A DNA stretch of 64,000 nucleotides. Origin: Kitasatospora sp. NBC_00315 (GTDB taxonomy: Bacteria > Actinomycetota > Actinomycetes > Streptomycetales > Streptomycetaceae). The stretch covers positions 2,356,001 through 2,420,000 of the forward strand of contig NZ_CP108025.1 of the NCBI RefSeq assembly GCF_041435095.1. Direction: 5' to 3'. Under the pieces are notes generated by a model that was not told where the DNA came from, searched no databases, and was given only the letters and a program-made list of their open reading frames with translations. Positions 1 to 8,947 of the stretch are shown here, in pieces (the stretch's first letter is position 1; each line of letters starts with the position of its first letter). The position numbers and the translations under genes are program-made.

Positions 1-2336
1 ATCGCGAACATCACCAGCAGCGGCATGGTCTTCTCGGCGGTCTTCACCAGGGCGGAGATGACCAGGCCGACCATCATCGAGGTGAAGCTCAGCAGGATGA
101 GGCCGATCGCCATCTCGACCGCGGGCAGGTGGGCGAAGAGCAGGCCCTCGGTGGGCAGCTTGCGGCTCGGCAGGCCGGCGGCGGCGATGATCGTGCCCTG
201 GACGATGCTGAAGAATCCGAGCACGATGACCTTCGACATCATGTACGCCGAGCGGGAGAGCCCGGTGGCCCGTTCACGCTCGTAGATCGCCCGTTCCTTG
301 ATCAGCTCCCGGACCGAGTTCGCCGCCCCGGAGAAGCAGGCGCCGATCGCCATGATCAGCAGGATGGTGGCGGCCTCGTTGTTGTAGCCGGGGCTGCCGT
401 CCTTGAGGATCTTCCAGCTCAGGCCGCCCGCGGCCGGGATCACCGTGCTGACCCCGCCGAGGATGGCCGGCAGCAGGATCGAGAGCGCCATGAAGCCCCG
501 GTCCGAGGCGATCACCGACAGGTAGCGGCGGATCAGCGTCCACAGCTGGGAGCCCCAGCTCTGCGGCTTCGGCGGGCGGATCGCCTGCTGCACGATCGGG
601 GCGGACTGCGGGGCCGCCGCGTCGGCGTCGGCGGAGTACTGCTGGTAGTGCACCGAACCGCGGTAGCGGCCGGACCAGTCGTGGTCGGGGTAGTTCTCGA
701 AGGCCTGGAACACGTCGGCCCAGGTCTCGTACCCGAAGAAGTGCAGGGCCTCGTCCGGCGGCCCGAAGTACGCCACCGCGCCGCCCGGGGCCATCACCAG
801 CAGCCGGTCGCAGAGCGCGAGTTCGGCGACCGAGTGGGTGACCACCAGGATGGTGCGGCCGTCGTCGGCCAGGCCGCGCAGCATCTGCATGACCTCGCGG
901 TCCATGCCCGGGTCGAGGCCGGAGGTGGGCTCGTCCAGGAAGATCAGCGAGGGCTTGGTGAGCAGTTCGAGCGCCACCGAGACGCGCTTCTGCTGGCCGC
1001 CGGAGAGGGCGGTGATGCGGTTCTCGGCGCGCTTGTCCAGGCGCAGTTCGTAGAGCACCTCGTCGATCCGGCGCTCGCGCTCCGCGGCCTCGGTGTCGCC
1101 GGGGAACCGCAGCCGGGCCGCGTACTTCAGCGCGGTGCGGACGGTGAGCTCCTTGTGCAGGATCTCCGACTGCGGGACGAGGCCGATCCGCGAGCGCAGT
1201 TCGGCGAACTGCTTGTAGAGGTTGCGGCCGTCGTAGAGGACGTCGCCGCGGTCGGCGGGGCGGTAGCCGGTGAGGGCGCGCAGCAGCGTCGACTTGCCCG
1301 AGCCGGACGGGCCGATGACGGCCACCAGCGACTTCTCCGGTACGCCGAAGCTGACGTCGTCGAGCAGGACCTTCTTGCCGCCCTTGAAGTCGACCTCGAC
1401 GGTCAGGTGGCGGGCGGAGAAGGAGACCGCGCCGGTGTCGACGAACTCCTGCAGCTGGTCGCCGACCAGCACGAAGCTGGAGTGGCCGACGGTCAGCCGG
1501 TCCTGCGGACCCATCAGCTGGCGCTGGACGGGCTGGCCGTTGAGGAAGATGCCGTTGTGACTGCCGAGGTCGACGATCTCGTACCGGCCGTCGGGCAGCT
1601 GGCGCAGCTCGGCGTGGTGGCGGGAGACCTGGAGGTCGGAGACGACGACGTCGTTGTCGAGCGCGCGGCCGATCCGGACGGTGCGCATGCCGGCGGTCAG
1701 ATTGCGGATCATCGTCGGCTGCGGGCCCTGGGCCGGCCGGCCGGCGAGGTCGGCCGGGAAGCCCTGCGGGCCGCCGTGCTGGGGGCCGGCCTGGTGCGGG
1801 AAACCCTGCTGCTGCGGGACGGCCGGCTGCGGGGGGAGGCCGGGCTGCGGATGCTGCGGGAAGCCCTGCTGCTGCGGGACGACCGGCTGCGGCGGGGAGG
1901 TGTTCCACTGCTGGTGCACCGGGGGCTGCTGGAGCGGCGGCTGCTGGGCCGGGGCCTGCGGGGCCCAGGGCTGGGCGACCGGGGCGGCGGCGGCGCGCGC
2001 GGTGGCGGCGTCGTGCCAGGCGGGGGCCGCGGCCGCGGCCTGGACCGGGGCGGAGAAGGCCAGCCTGGGGCCGTTCTCGCCGTTGCCGAGGTTGACCACC
2101 GCGCCGGGGAAGAGCTGCGCCTGCCGGGTGCGCGCACCGGCGACGTACGTCCCGTTCGTGCTGCCGTGGTCCTCCAGCTGCCAGCCCGCGCCGTTGAAGG
2201 TGATGGTGGCGTGCTGCCAGGAGATCCTGGCGTCGTCGAACGGGAAGTCCGACTGCGGGTTGCGCCCGATGGTGTAGGCCCGCCCCGGCTCCAGAGTCCG
2301 CTGTTGCCCGTTGATGTCAATGACGAGTTGCGGCAC
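1..2336 (-). CDS. FHA-domain ABC transporter, ATPase fused to ABC-2 permease (3' end outside window)
   Basis: Multidomain exporter whose C-terminus runs off the window start. Two FHA phosphothreonine-binding domains (about residues 1-95 and 205-290, with SRHHAEL and LGSHNG in the second) flank a Pro/Gln-rich linker containing a duplicated QQQGFP stretch. An ABC ATPase follows with Walker A GPSGSGKST (about 342), signature LSGGQQKR and Walker B LIFLDEPTSGLD, then membrane segments of the ABC-2/ABCG type. The FHA domains imply control by a Ser/Thr kinase, which is known for this architecture but not visible here. The GTG start (2336) has a GA-rich ribosome site upstream and gives an N-terminus that begins directly in FHA1. 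Substrate unknown. Confidence 0.9.
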   Translation of the reverse strand, partial: MPQLVIDINGQQRTLEPGRAYTIGRNPQSDFPFDDARISWQHATITFNGAGWQLEDHGSTNGTYVAGARTRQAQLFPGAVVNLGNGENGPRLAFSAPVQAAAAAPAWHDAATARAAAAPVAQPWAPQAPAQQPPLQQPPVHQQWNTSPPQPVVPQQQGFPQHPQPGLPPQPAVPQQQGFPHQAGPQHGGPQGFPADLAGRPAQGPQPTMIRNLTAGMRTVRIGRALDNDVVVSDLQVSRHHAELRQLPDGRYEIVDLGSHNGIFLNGQPVQRQLMGPQDRLTVGHSSFVLVGDQLQEFVDTGAVSFSARHLTVEVDFKGGKKVLLDDVSFGVPEKSLVAVIGPSGSGKSTLLRALTGYRPADRGDVLYDGRNLYKQFAELRSRIGLVPQSEILHKELTVRTALKYAARLRFPGDTEAAERERRIDEVLYELRLDKRAENRITALSGGQQKRVSVALELLTKPSLIFLDEPTSGLDPGMDREVMQMLRGLADDGRTILVVTHSVAELALCDRLLVMAPGGAVAYFGPPDEALHFFGYETWADVFQAFENYPDHDWSGRYRGSVHYQQYSADADAAAPQSAPIVQQAIRPPKPQSWGSQLWTLIRRYLSVIASDRGFMALSILLPAILGGVSTVIPAAGGLSWKILKDGSPGYNNEAATILLIMAIGACFSGAANSVRELIKERAIYERERATGLSRSAYMMSKVIVLGFFSIVQGTIIAAAGLPSRKLPTEGLLFAHLPAVEMAIGLILLSFTSMMVGLVISALVKTAEKTMPLLVMFA

Positions 2337-2442
2337 TGCGCGCCTGCCCCGCTCTCTCGGTCCCCCGGTTGACCCCCCTGCGGGGGTGCGCTGATCGTGA
2401 AGTGACGGGGGGAATCATTCCAGCCGGCCGACCGTTGGTGAA

Positions 2443-2458
2443 AGTCACCCTGGTGACT
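2443..2458. promoter_or_regulatory. 16-bp perfect palindrome between divergent genes
   Basis: AGTCACC-CT-GGTGACT is a perfect dyad lying between the divergent starts of the FHA/ABC gene (2336) and serB (2598). Its size and place suit a repressor or activator operator, but I recognise no regulator for it. Confidence 0.4.
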
Positions 2459-2597
2459 GTGACCAGGTGGCAACGATTCGCGGACGGTCCGTGACAGGGG
2501 CGGGGCGGCGCCGGTGAGCCGCCCGCGGGCTGCGTCGCGTCCACGGGCCGGACCGGTACCGCCGCCGCGACGGGCGCCGGGTAGCGTGGGTGGCACC

Positions 2598-3860
2598 ATG
2601 AACGCATCGCCCCCGGCCGCTGAGCCCGTCCCCAGCCCGCAGCCCCGGACCGAGGACGAGCGCACCCTGCTCGTCAAGGTGTTCGGCAAGGACCGCCCTG
2701 GTATCACCGCCGGTCTGTTCGCCACGCTCGCCGACTTCGACGTCGACGTGATCGACATCGAACAGATGGTGACCCGGGGCCGGATAACTCTCTGTGCTCT
2801 GATCACTCCCCCGGCCGGCGGCTCGCCCGGCGCCGAGGGATCACTGCGGGCCACCGTGCACCGCTGGGCCGACGAGCTCAAGCTCCAGGCCGAGATCATC
2901 TCCGGTACGGGCGACAACCGGCCGCGCCGGGAGGGCCGTTCGCACGTCACCGTGCTGGGCCACCCGCTGACCGCCGCCGCGGTCTGCGCCCTCACCACCC
3001 GGATCACCACGGCCGGCGGCAACATCGACCGCGTCTTCCGGCTCGCCAAGTACCCAGTGACGGCCGTCGAGCTGGCCGTCTCCGGCGTGCCGACCGACGA
3101 GCTGCGGGCCGAGCTGGCCCAGGAGGCCGCCACCCAGCGGGTGGACATCGCGGTGGTGACGGCCGGGCTGCAGCGCCGGGCCAAGCGGCTGGTCGTGATG
3201 GACGTCGACTCCACGCTGATCCAGGACGAGGTGATCGAACTCTTCGCGGCGCACGCGGGCTGCGAGGAGAAGGTCGCCGAGGTGACGGCGGCCGCGATGG
3301 CCGGCGAGCTGGACTTCGCCGAGTCGCTGCGCGCCCGCGTCGCGCTGCTGGCCGGGCTGGACGCCGCCGTGACGGAGAAGGTGCGGACGGAGGTCCGGCT
3401 GACGCCGGGCGCCCGCACGCTGATCCGCACCCTGCAGCGGCTCGGGTTCCAGGTCGGCATCGTCTCGGGCGGGTTCACCCAGGTCACCGACCACCTGGTG
3501 GAGCTGCTCGGGCTGGACTTCGCGGCGGCCAACACCCTGGAGGTGGTGGACGGGAGGTTCACCGGCCGGGTCACGGGCGAGATCGTCGACCGGGCCGGCA
3601 AGGCCCGCTGGCTGGCCCGGTTCGCCGAGCAGGCGAAGGTGCCGCTGGAGCAGACGGTGGCGATCGGCGACGGCGCCAACGACCTGGACATGCTGAACGC
3701 GGCGGGCCTCGGGGTGGCCTTCAACGCCAAGCCGGTGGTGCGCCAGGCCGCCGACACCTCGGTCAACGTGCCCTTCCTGGACACCGTGCTCTACCTGCTG
3801 GGGATCACCCGCGAGGAGGTCGAGGCGGCCGACGCCCTGGACGGCACCCCGACGGAGTGA
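2598..3860 (+). CDS. serB: phosphoserine phosphatase SerB with ACT domains
   Basis: Catalyses the last step of L-serine synthesis (phosphoserine to serine), cytosolic. The 420-residue protein has N-terminal ACT-type regulatory modules (about 20-185; GKDRPGITAGLFATL in the first) and a C-terminal HAD phosphatase with the nucleophile motif MDVDSTLIQD (D202, D204), a GGFTQV segment and the GDGANDLDML metal-binding loop. Length and order match actinobacterial two-ACT SerB proteins. ATG 2598 is chosen because upstream frame residues are Arg/Pro-rich and unlike the family; a TAGCGT hexamer about 10 nt before it could be a -10 element. A strong hairpin follows the stop. Confidence 0.93.
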   Translation: MNASPPAAEPVPSPQPRTEDERTLLVKVFGKDRPGITAGLFATLADFDVDVIDIEQMVTRGRITLCALITPPAGGSPGAEGSLRATVHRWADELKLQAEIISGTGDNRPRREGRSHVTVLGHPLTAAAVCALTTRITTAGGNIDRVFRLAKYPVTAVELAVSGVPTDELRAELAQEAATQRVDIAVVTAGLQRRAKRLVVMDVDSTLIQDEVIELFAAHAGCEEKVAEVTAAAMAGELDFAESLRARVALLAGLDAAVTEKVRTEVRLTPGARTLIRTLQRLGFQVGIVSGGFTQVTDHLVELLGLDFAAANTLEVVDGRFTGRVTGEIVDRAGKARWLARFAEQAKVPLEQTVAIGDGANDLDMLNAAGLGVAFNAKPVVRQAADTSVNVPFLDTVLYLLGITREEVEAADALDGTPTE

Positions 3861-3867
3861 CCCGTAC

Positions 3868-3904
3868 GAAAGGGGGCGCGGGGTCACCCCCCGCGCCCCC
3901 TTTC
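3868..3904. terminator. bidirectional intrinsic-type terminator
   Basis: 16-bp perfect stem (GAAAGGGGGCGCGGGG and its complement) with a 5-nt loop, giving T-runs on both sides. It lies between convergent serB and the SixA-like gene. Confidence 0.8.
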
Positions 3905-3956
3905 CGTCCGTGCTCCCCGGCCGTGCTCCTCCGGGTCCGTCCGTCGTCCCCGGGTC

Positions 3957-4484
3957 TCAGTCCTGCGGCGTGTGGTACGACACCAGCGCCGCCACACCCG
4001 GCTCGACGCCCTTCCAGGAGCCGGTGAACGCCAGCACCGCGATGGCCGCCGTGGGGAAGCCGCCCAGCCGCAGCCGCTCCAGCGCCTCCCGGTCGCCCTC
4101 GTCGCCGGCCAGCACCTGGGTGAGGCCGAGCACGCCGGGGTTGTGGCCGACCAGGACCACGTCGGCGAACTCGTCCGGGGTCTCCTGGAGCACCGTGATG
4201 ATCTCGCCGGGGCTGGCCTCGTAGACCCGCTCCTCGTACACGATCTTCTGTGGACGCTTCGGCAGCTCGTGCACGGCGAGCTTCCAGGTCTCCCTGGTGC
4301 GCAGGGCCGGCGAGCAGATCACGTAGTCGGGACTGATACCGGAGTCGGACAGCCAGCGGCCGGCGTCCGGCGCCTGGTGCCGGCCACGGTCGGCCAGCGG
4401 CCGCTCGTGGTCGTCCACCTGGTTCGGCCAGTCGGCCTTGGCGTGGCGGAGAACGATGATCCTGCGGGGCGTTTCGGCGCTCAT
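3957..4484 (-). CDS. SixA-like histidine phosphatase
   Basis: Histidine phosphatase superfamily protein of 175 residues. The catalytic RHG-type motif appears as LRHAKADWP near the N-terminus, with a second conserved region at CSPALRTRETW and the late His in VGHNPGVLGL. This is the pattern of SixA/phosphohistidine phosphatases, which strip phosphate from protein histidines or small molecules; the substrate here cannot be told. The ATG at 4484 is preferred over an upstream ATG at 4541, which would add residues without family resemblance. Convergent with serB across the shared terminator. Confidence 0.85.
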   Translation of the reverse strand: MSAETPRRIIVLRHAKADWPNQVDDHERPLADRGRHQAPDAGRWLSDSGISPDYVICSPALRTRETWKLAVHELPKRPQKIVYEERVYEASPGEIITVLQETPDEFADVVLVGHNPGVLGLTQVLAGDEGDREALERLRLGGFPTAAIAVLAFTGSWKGVEPGVAALVSYHTPQD

Positions 4485-4590
4485 ACCCAGCAAGCTTGGC
4501 AGAAAACCGGCCGACGGGCGCGGTGCTCCGGGCAGCACCACCCGCAGGAGTGGGGCCGATCGGGCGCGCCCCCCGCGGCGGCGCCCGCTC

Positions 4591-4713
4591 TCAGCCGATG
4601 TTCTGCGCGACGATCGCGACCACGGAGAGCAGCACGACGATGCCGACGATCAGAGCGGCGATCTGGCCCAGCTTCTTGTGGCCGTCGGTGGGGTTCGGTT
4701 CGAGTACGGGCAT
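4591..4713 (-). CDS. SGM_5486-type transporter-associated micro-protein (40 aa)
   Basis: Forty-residue protein: a short polar N-terminus (MPVLEPNPTDGHKKL) followed by one hydrophobic helix of about 22 residues. This matches, from memory, the small SGM_5486 family that streptomycetes encode next to CynX/NimT-type exporters. It lies 86 nt downstream of such a transporter on the same strand, so co-transcription is likely. Probably a single-pass membrane partner or regulator of the MFS protein; no direct functional evidence. Confidence 0.75.
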   Translation of the reverse strand: MPVLEPNPTDGHKKLGQIAALIVGIVVLLSVVAIVAQNIG

Positions 4714-4799
4714 GACCCGAGTCTCGCACCCCGCCCGCACCGTGCGGCCACCGGCCCCGGGCCCGGTGCGGGGGCGGGGCGGGCGCGGGAGCCGCGCGG

Positions 4800-6101
4800 T
4801 CAGCGAGCGGCCGGGCGGGCGGTCTCGTCCTCGATGTGCCGGGGCAGCGCGGCCCGCAGGCCGAACAGCATCTGCGGGACCAGCAGCACCGCCAGGAAGC
4901 CCATCGGCAGGTACCACCGGCCGGTGGCCTGGTAGAGGCTGCCGACCAGGATCGGACCGGGGATGGAGATCAGGTAGCCCAGGCCCTGCGCGAAGGCGGA
5001 CAGCTGCGCGACGCCCCCCGAGGTCCGGGCGCGCAGCCCGATCATGGTCAGCACCAGCGGGAACGCGCAGTTCGACAGGCCCATCAGGGTGGCCCAGACC
5101 CAGGGGGCGCCGGCCGGCGCCAGGGCCAGGCCGGTGTACCCGACGATGCCGCAGGCCGCCAGGACCACCACGAAGATCCGCTGGTCGCCCCGGCGGGCGG
5201 CCCAGTTAGGCAGCACGAAGGAAACCGGCACGCCGACCACCATGGTGACCGCCAGCAGCACGCCCGAGGTGCCCGCCGAGATCCCCGCGTCCTGGAAGAT
5301 CTGCGGCATCCAGCCCATCGTCACGTACGCGCCGGTGGCCTGGAGCCCGAAGAAGCAGGCCAGCGCCCAGGCGGTCCGGCTGCGCAGGATCGGCAGCCGC
5401 TCGGCGGCCCGGGCGGTGGCCGATCCCGCGCGCTCGCGGTGCAGGGCCAGCGTGACCAGCCACAGCACCACCGCGACCGCACCGGCCAGCGCCCAGATCC
5501 CGAGGCCCAGCCGCCAGCTGCCGCCGAGCGCCGAGGTCAGCGGCACGGTGACGGCCGCCGCCAGCGCCGTACCGGCGGACAGCGCCATCGAGTAGAGGCC
5601 GATCATCGGGCCGACCCGCTCCGGGAAGTACCGCTTGATGACCACCGGGATCAGCACGTTCGCGACCGCCACCCCGGCCAGCGACACCGCGGTGAGCAGC
5701 AGGAAGACCGCCGTACCGCCGGCGAAGGCGCGCGAGAGCAGGCCGACGGTGATGGCGCCCGTGCCGGCGGTGACCACCGCCACCGGGCCCATCCGGCGGG
5801 CCAGCACGGGCGCGGCGAAGCCGAAGGCGGCGAAGCAGAGCGAGGGGACGGCGGTGAGCAGGCCGGCCACGGTGGCGCTCATGCCGAGGTCCGCGCGGAC
5901 CTGGTCGAGCAGCGGCCCGAGGCTGGTGACGACGGGGCGGAGGTTGAAGGCGGCCGCGGTGATCGCGACGGCGAGCAGCACGCCGAGGTACGGGGCGCGG
6001 GCGGTGGCGGTGGGAGTGGCGGTGGCGGGCGGCCCCGACGGTGCGCCGGAGTCGGTCCGGGTGCCGGTGGGGGTCTCTGCTGCGGTGGGCATGGACGTCA
6101 T
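4800..6101 (-). CDS. CynX/NimT-family MFS transporter
   Basis: About 433 residues with twelve hydrophobic segments. Characteristic stretches are AFNLRPVVTSLGPLL near the first helix and GFAAPVLARRMG in the first cytoplasmic loop, the pattern of the cyanate/2-nitroimidazole (CynX/NimT) branch of the major facilitator superfamily. A Thr/Pro-rich leader precedes helix 1. Start is ambiguous: ATGs at 6104, 6101 and 6092 are clustered and none has a clear ribosome site, so the message may be leaderless. A palindrome overlaps these starts. The micro-gene downstream and the divergent GntR regulator form a conserved-looking transport module. Confidence 0.85.
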   Translation of the reverse strand: MTSMPTAAETPTGTRTDSGAPSGPPATATPTATARAPYLGVLLAVAITAAAFNLRPVVTSLGPLLDQVRADLGMSATVAGLLTAVPSLCFAAFGFAAPVLARRMGPVAVVTAGTGAITVGLLSRAFAGGTAVFLLLTAVSLAGVAVANVLIPVVIKRYFPERVGPMIGLYSMALSAGTALAAAVTVPLTSALGGSWRLGLGIWALAGAVAVVLWLVTLALHRERAGSATARAAERLPILRSRTAWALACFFGLQATGAYVTMGWMPQIFQDAGISAGTSGVLLAVTMVVGVPVSFVLPNWAARRGDQRIFVVVLAACGIVGYTGLALAPAGAPWVWATLMGLSNCAFPLVLTMIGLRARTSGGVAQLSAFAQGLGYLISIPGPILVGSLYQATGRWYLPMGFLAVLLVPQMLFGLRAALPRHIEDETARPAAR

Positions 6102-6113
6102 CATAGAATGATG
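6099..6113. promoter_or_regulatory. CATCAT-AGA-ATGATG dyad over the MFS start
   Basis: Perfect 6-bp arms with a 3-bp spacer, overlapping the start codons of the MFS gene and facing the GntR/FCD gene 200 bp away. A plausible operator for that divergent regulator; inference only. Confidence 0.35.
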
Positions 6114-6311
6114 GGATGAATTAGCGCATCCTCGTATCCGTCCCGCTCCGGTGGCGGCCCGCCAGCGCCCCCGGCCTGCCGCCCCCGACCCGCCGCACCG
6201 GTTGCGGCACCCGCTCTCGGGCCCCGTCCGCGCCCCGGCAGCGCCCCTGCCGCCGGGCCGGGCGCGGACTTGGCATGATGGCCCGACCCGACCTACCCGC
6301 GAGGAGTACCC

Positions 6312-6986
6312 GTGGCGCTGTCCGCTCCGAGGCGCATCCCCTTGTCCGACCAGGTGATCGCGCAGCTGCGCACCCAGATCACCTCCGGCGAGTGGCCGGT
6401 GGGCTCCCGGATCCCGACCGAGGTGGCCCTGGTCGAACAGCTCGGGGTGGCCCGCAACACCGTCCGGGAGGCCGTCCGGGCGCTGGCCCACAACGGGCTG
6501 CTGGACATCCGCCAGGGTTCGGGCACGTACGTGCTGGCCACCAGCGAGCTGGCCGGGGTGATGCACCGCCGCTTCGCGGACGCCGACCAGCGGCAGGTGG
6601 CCGAACTGCGTGCCACGCTGGAGTGCTCGGCCGCCGGGCTGGCCGCCGGGCGGCGCACCCCGCAGGACCTCGACCTGCTGGACGGCACGCTCGCCCGCCG
6701 TGAGGCCGCCTGGCGCTCCGGCGGCGCGGAGGACTTCGTCCAGGCCGACGCGGCCTTCCACCAGGCGGTGGTGGCGGCCGCCCACAACGAGGTGCTCGCC
6801 GCCGTCTACGCCGACCTGGGCGAGGTCATGCGGGCCCACCTGCGGTACGACGTCGGGCCCGAGCTGATCGCCGAGCGCTACGTCGGGCACGACGGCATCC
6901 TGGCCGCCATCCGGGCCGGGGACGCCCGGATGGCCTCGCTGGAGGCGGGCCGGGCCATCGGGGCCTGCGTACCGGCCGAGGCCTGA
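6312..6986 (+). CDS. GntR-family regulator, FadR/FCD subfamily
   Basis: 224 residues. An N-terminal winged helix (about 10-75: PLSDQVIAQLRTQI, then GVARNTVREAVRAL and RQGSGTYV) is followed by an all-helical FCD ligand domain with conserved polar residues at DAAFHQAV and GHDGILAAI. GTG start at 6312, with GAGGAG a few bases upstream. Divergent from the CynX/NimT-like exporter, so it most likely controls it, possibly through the dyad at 6099-6113. Ligand unknown; FCD domains usually bind small carboxylates, often with a metal. Confidence 0.9.
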   Translation: MALSAPRRIPLSDQVIAQLRTQITSGEWPVGSRIPTEVALVEQLGVARNTVREAVRALAHNGLLDIRQGSGTYVLATSELAGVMHRRFADADQRQVAELRATLECSAAGLAAGRRTPQDLDLLDGTLARREAAWRSGGAEDFVQADAAFHQAVVAAAHNEVLAAVYADLGEVMRAHLRYDVGPELIAERYVGHDGILAAIRAGDARMASLEAGRAIGACVPAEA

Positions 6987-6998
6987 CCGGGGCGCCGA

Positions 6999-7056
6999 CC
7001 GCTCCCACGAGCGGACGCCCGGAACGCGCCTGCCCGGCGTCCGCTCGTGGGAGCGG
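6999..7056. terminator. bidirectional terminator hairpin, 21-bp perfect stem
   Basis: Arms 6999-7019 and 7036-7056 are exact reverse complements around a 16-nt loop. It separates the convergent GntR gene and fabI. Confidence 0.8.
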
Positions 7057-7096
7057 GCGCCGGGCAGGCGGGTCGGTGCGGCCGGGGCCGCCGGGG

Positions 7097-7864
7097 TCAG
7101 GCGCCGATGGCGTGCAGACCGCCGTCGACGTGGATGATCTCGCCGGTGGTCTTCGGGAACCAGTCCGAGAGCAGCGCGACGACGCCGCGGCCGGCCGGCT
7201 CCGGGTCGGCGAGGTCCCACTTCAGCGGGGAGCGGGAGTCCCAGACGGCGGCCAGCTCGGAGAAGCCGGGGATGGACTTGGCGGCCATCGAGCCGATCGG
7301 GCCGGCCGAGACCAGGTTGCAGCGGATGTTGCGCGCGCCCAGGTCACGGGCCATGTAGCGGGAGGTGGCCTCCAGCGCGGCCTTGGCCGGACCCATCCAG
7401 TCGTACTGCGGCCAGGCGAACTGCGCGTCGAAGGTGAGGCCGACCACCGAGCCGCCGTCCTGCATCAGCGGCAGCAGCGCCGTGGTGAGCGACTTCAGCG
7501 AGAAGGCGGAGACCTGCATCGCGGTCGCCACGGACTCCCACGGGGTGTTCAGGAAGTTGCCGCCGAGCGCGTCCTGCGGGGCGAACCCGATCGAGTGGAC
7601 GATGCCGTCCAGCGTCGGCAGGTGCTCGCGGACCTGGTCGGCGATGCCGGCCAGCTGCTCGTCGCTGGAGACGTCGAGCTCCAGCACCTTGACCGGCTTG
7701 GGCAGCTTGCGGGCGATCCGCTCGGTCAGGCTGGGCCGGGGGAACGCGGTGAGGATGATCTCCGCGCCCTGCTCCTGGGCCAGCTTCGCGGTGTGGAAGG
7801 CGATGGACGACTCCATCAGCACACCGGTGATCAGGATCCGCTTGCCTTCGAGAATTCCACTCAT
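7097..7864 (-). CDS. fabI: enoyl-[acyl-carrier-protein] reductase (NADH) FabI
   Basis: Reduces trans-2-enoyl-ACP in type II fatty-acid synthesis. 255 residues of SDR fold: N-terminal cofactor stretch GILEGKRILITGVLMESSIA and the FabI-specific Y-x6-K active site in QYDWMGPAKAAL, followed by NLVSAGPI. The ATG at 7864 lies 4 nt after the fabG stop, with GGGAA as ribosome site, so fabG and fabI are translationally close. This is the usual streptomycete fabG-fabI pair. It is the target class of triclosan and of the isoniazid adduct (as InhA). Confidence 0.95.
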   Translation of the reverse strand: MSGILEGKRILITGVLMESSIAFHTAKLAQEQGAEIILTAFPRPSLTERIARKLPKPVKVLELDVSSDEQLAGIADQVREHLPTLDGIVHSIGFAPQDALGGNFLNTPWESVATAMQVSAFSLKSLTTALLPLMQDGGSVVGLTFDAQFAWPQYDWMGPAKAALEATSRYMARDLGARNIRCNLVSAGPIGSMAAKSIPGFSELAAVWDSRSPLKWDLADPEPAGRGVVALLSDWFPKTTGEIIHVDGGLHAIGA

Positions 7865-7868
7865 GTGA

Positions 7869-8588
7869 TCAGTTCCCCATGCCCAATCCGCCGTCGACAG
7901 GAATGACGGCTCCGGTGATGTACGCGGCCTCGTCGGAGGCGAGGAACCGCACGGTCGAGGCGATCTCGGCGGGCGCGGCGTAACGGCCGAGCGGCACACC
8001 GGCGACGATCTCCTTGCGACGGTCGTCGCTGAGCACCGCGGTCATGTCGGTGTCCACGAAGCCGGGCGCGACGACGTTGACCGTGATGTTGCGCGGGCCG
8101 AGCTCGCGCGCCAGCGAGCGGGCGAAGCCCACCAGGCCGGCCTTGGACGCCGCGTAGTTCGCCTGGCCCGGCGATCCGCTGAGTCCGACCACCGAGGAGA
8201 TCAGCACGACACGGCCCTTGCGGGCCCGCATCATCAGCTTGGACGCGCGCTTGACCACCCGGAAGGCCCCGGTGAGGTTGGTGTCGACGACGGAGGTGAA
8301 GTCCTCCTCCGTCATCCGGAGCAGCAGGGTGTCCTTGGTGATGCCGGCGTTGGCGACCAGCACCTCGACCGCGCCGTGCCGCGCCTCCACCTCGCCGAAG
8401 GCCGCGTCGACCTGCGCGGCGTCGGTGATGTCGCAGCGGACCGCGAGCACGTCGTACTTCGCCAGCGCCTCGGGGACCTCACCCGAGCGGCTGGTGATGG
8501 CGACCTTGTCGCCCGCCTCGGCGAAGGCCTGGGCGATCGCGAGGCCGATGCCCCGGTTGCCTCCGGTGACGAGAACCGAGCGGCTCAC
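7869..8588 (-). CDS. fabG: 3-oxoacyl-[acyl-carrier-protein] reductase FabG
   Basis: NADPH-dependent beta-ketoacyl-ACP reductase of type II fatty-acid synthesis, 239 residues. It has the Rossmann motif TGGNRGIGLAIA, the NAG motif (LVANAGITKD), catalytic Ser in LISSVVG and YAASK, and the C-terminal ITGAVIPVDGG. GTG start at 8588 is preceded by GAGAGGTGG. First gene of a two-gene operon with fabI. A possible -10 hexamer TAGCGT occurs on this strand around 8694-8699. Confidence 0.95.
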   Translation of the reverse strand: MSRSVLVTGGNRGIGLAIAQAFAEAGDKVAITSRSGEVPEALAKYDVLAVRCDITDAAQVDAAFGEVEARHGAVEVLVANAGITKDTLLLRMTEEDFTSVVDTNLTGAFRVVKRASKLMMRARKGRVVLISSVVGLSGSPGQANYAASKAGLVGFARSLARELGPRNITVNVVAPGFVDTDMTAVLSDDRRKEIVAGVPLGRYAAPAEIASTVRFLASDEAAYITGAVIPVDGGLGMGN

Positions 8589-8947
8589 GATCCACCTCTC
8601 TCCGTGTTTGACCGTGGGACCCCGACGGCGCCCGGACCTGCCGGGACCTGGCCGTCAGGTCGTCCGCGTACGTCGAAACGCGTACGCAGTGTGACGCTAT
8701 CGGTCGCGCGGAGGATGCGACGAATCGGGCTCCCACAGCGCCTCACCGGCTGAACTGTCGCGTTCTGACAACGCGCCGCCGGCCGCGGGGTGGTCCGGCC
8801 CGCCGGGAACAACTCGGGAGGGCGTGCCCGTTGCCCTCTGGGTGCGGGCAACCCGGGGCCGTTCGCTGTGGCGTTGCGCACCTCGGGCGTACGATGCCAC
8901 CGCCCGGCCCACTCGACCTGACGAATCCCAGTGAAGGCAGAGCCCTG
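8589..8947. other. 359-nt divergent intergenic region
   Basis: Lies between fabG (minus) and the metallo-hydrolase (plus). It holds a repeated CGCGTACG element at 8665-8672 and 8679-8686, 14 bp apart, and a TAGCGT-like hexamer on the minus strand beside it, so the fabG promoter is probably here. No open frame looks coding. Confidence 0.4.

Noticed and set aside
129..2372. Long plus-strand frame of about 750 codons opposite the FHA/ABC gene
   Set aside because: Composition is the Arg/Gly/Ala-rich type produced by GC-rich antisense frames; the minus frame has clear FHA and ABC motifs.
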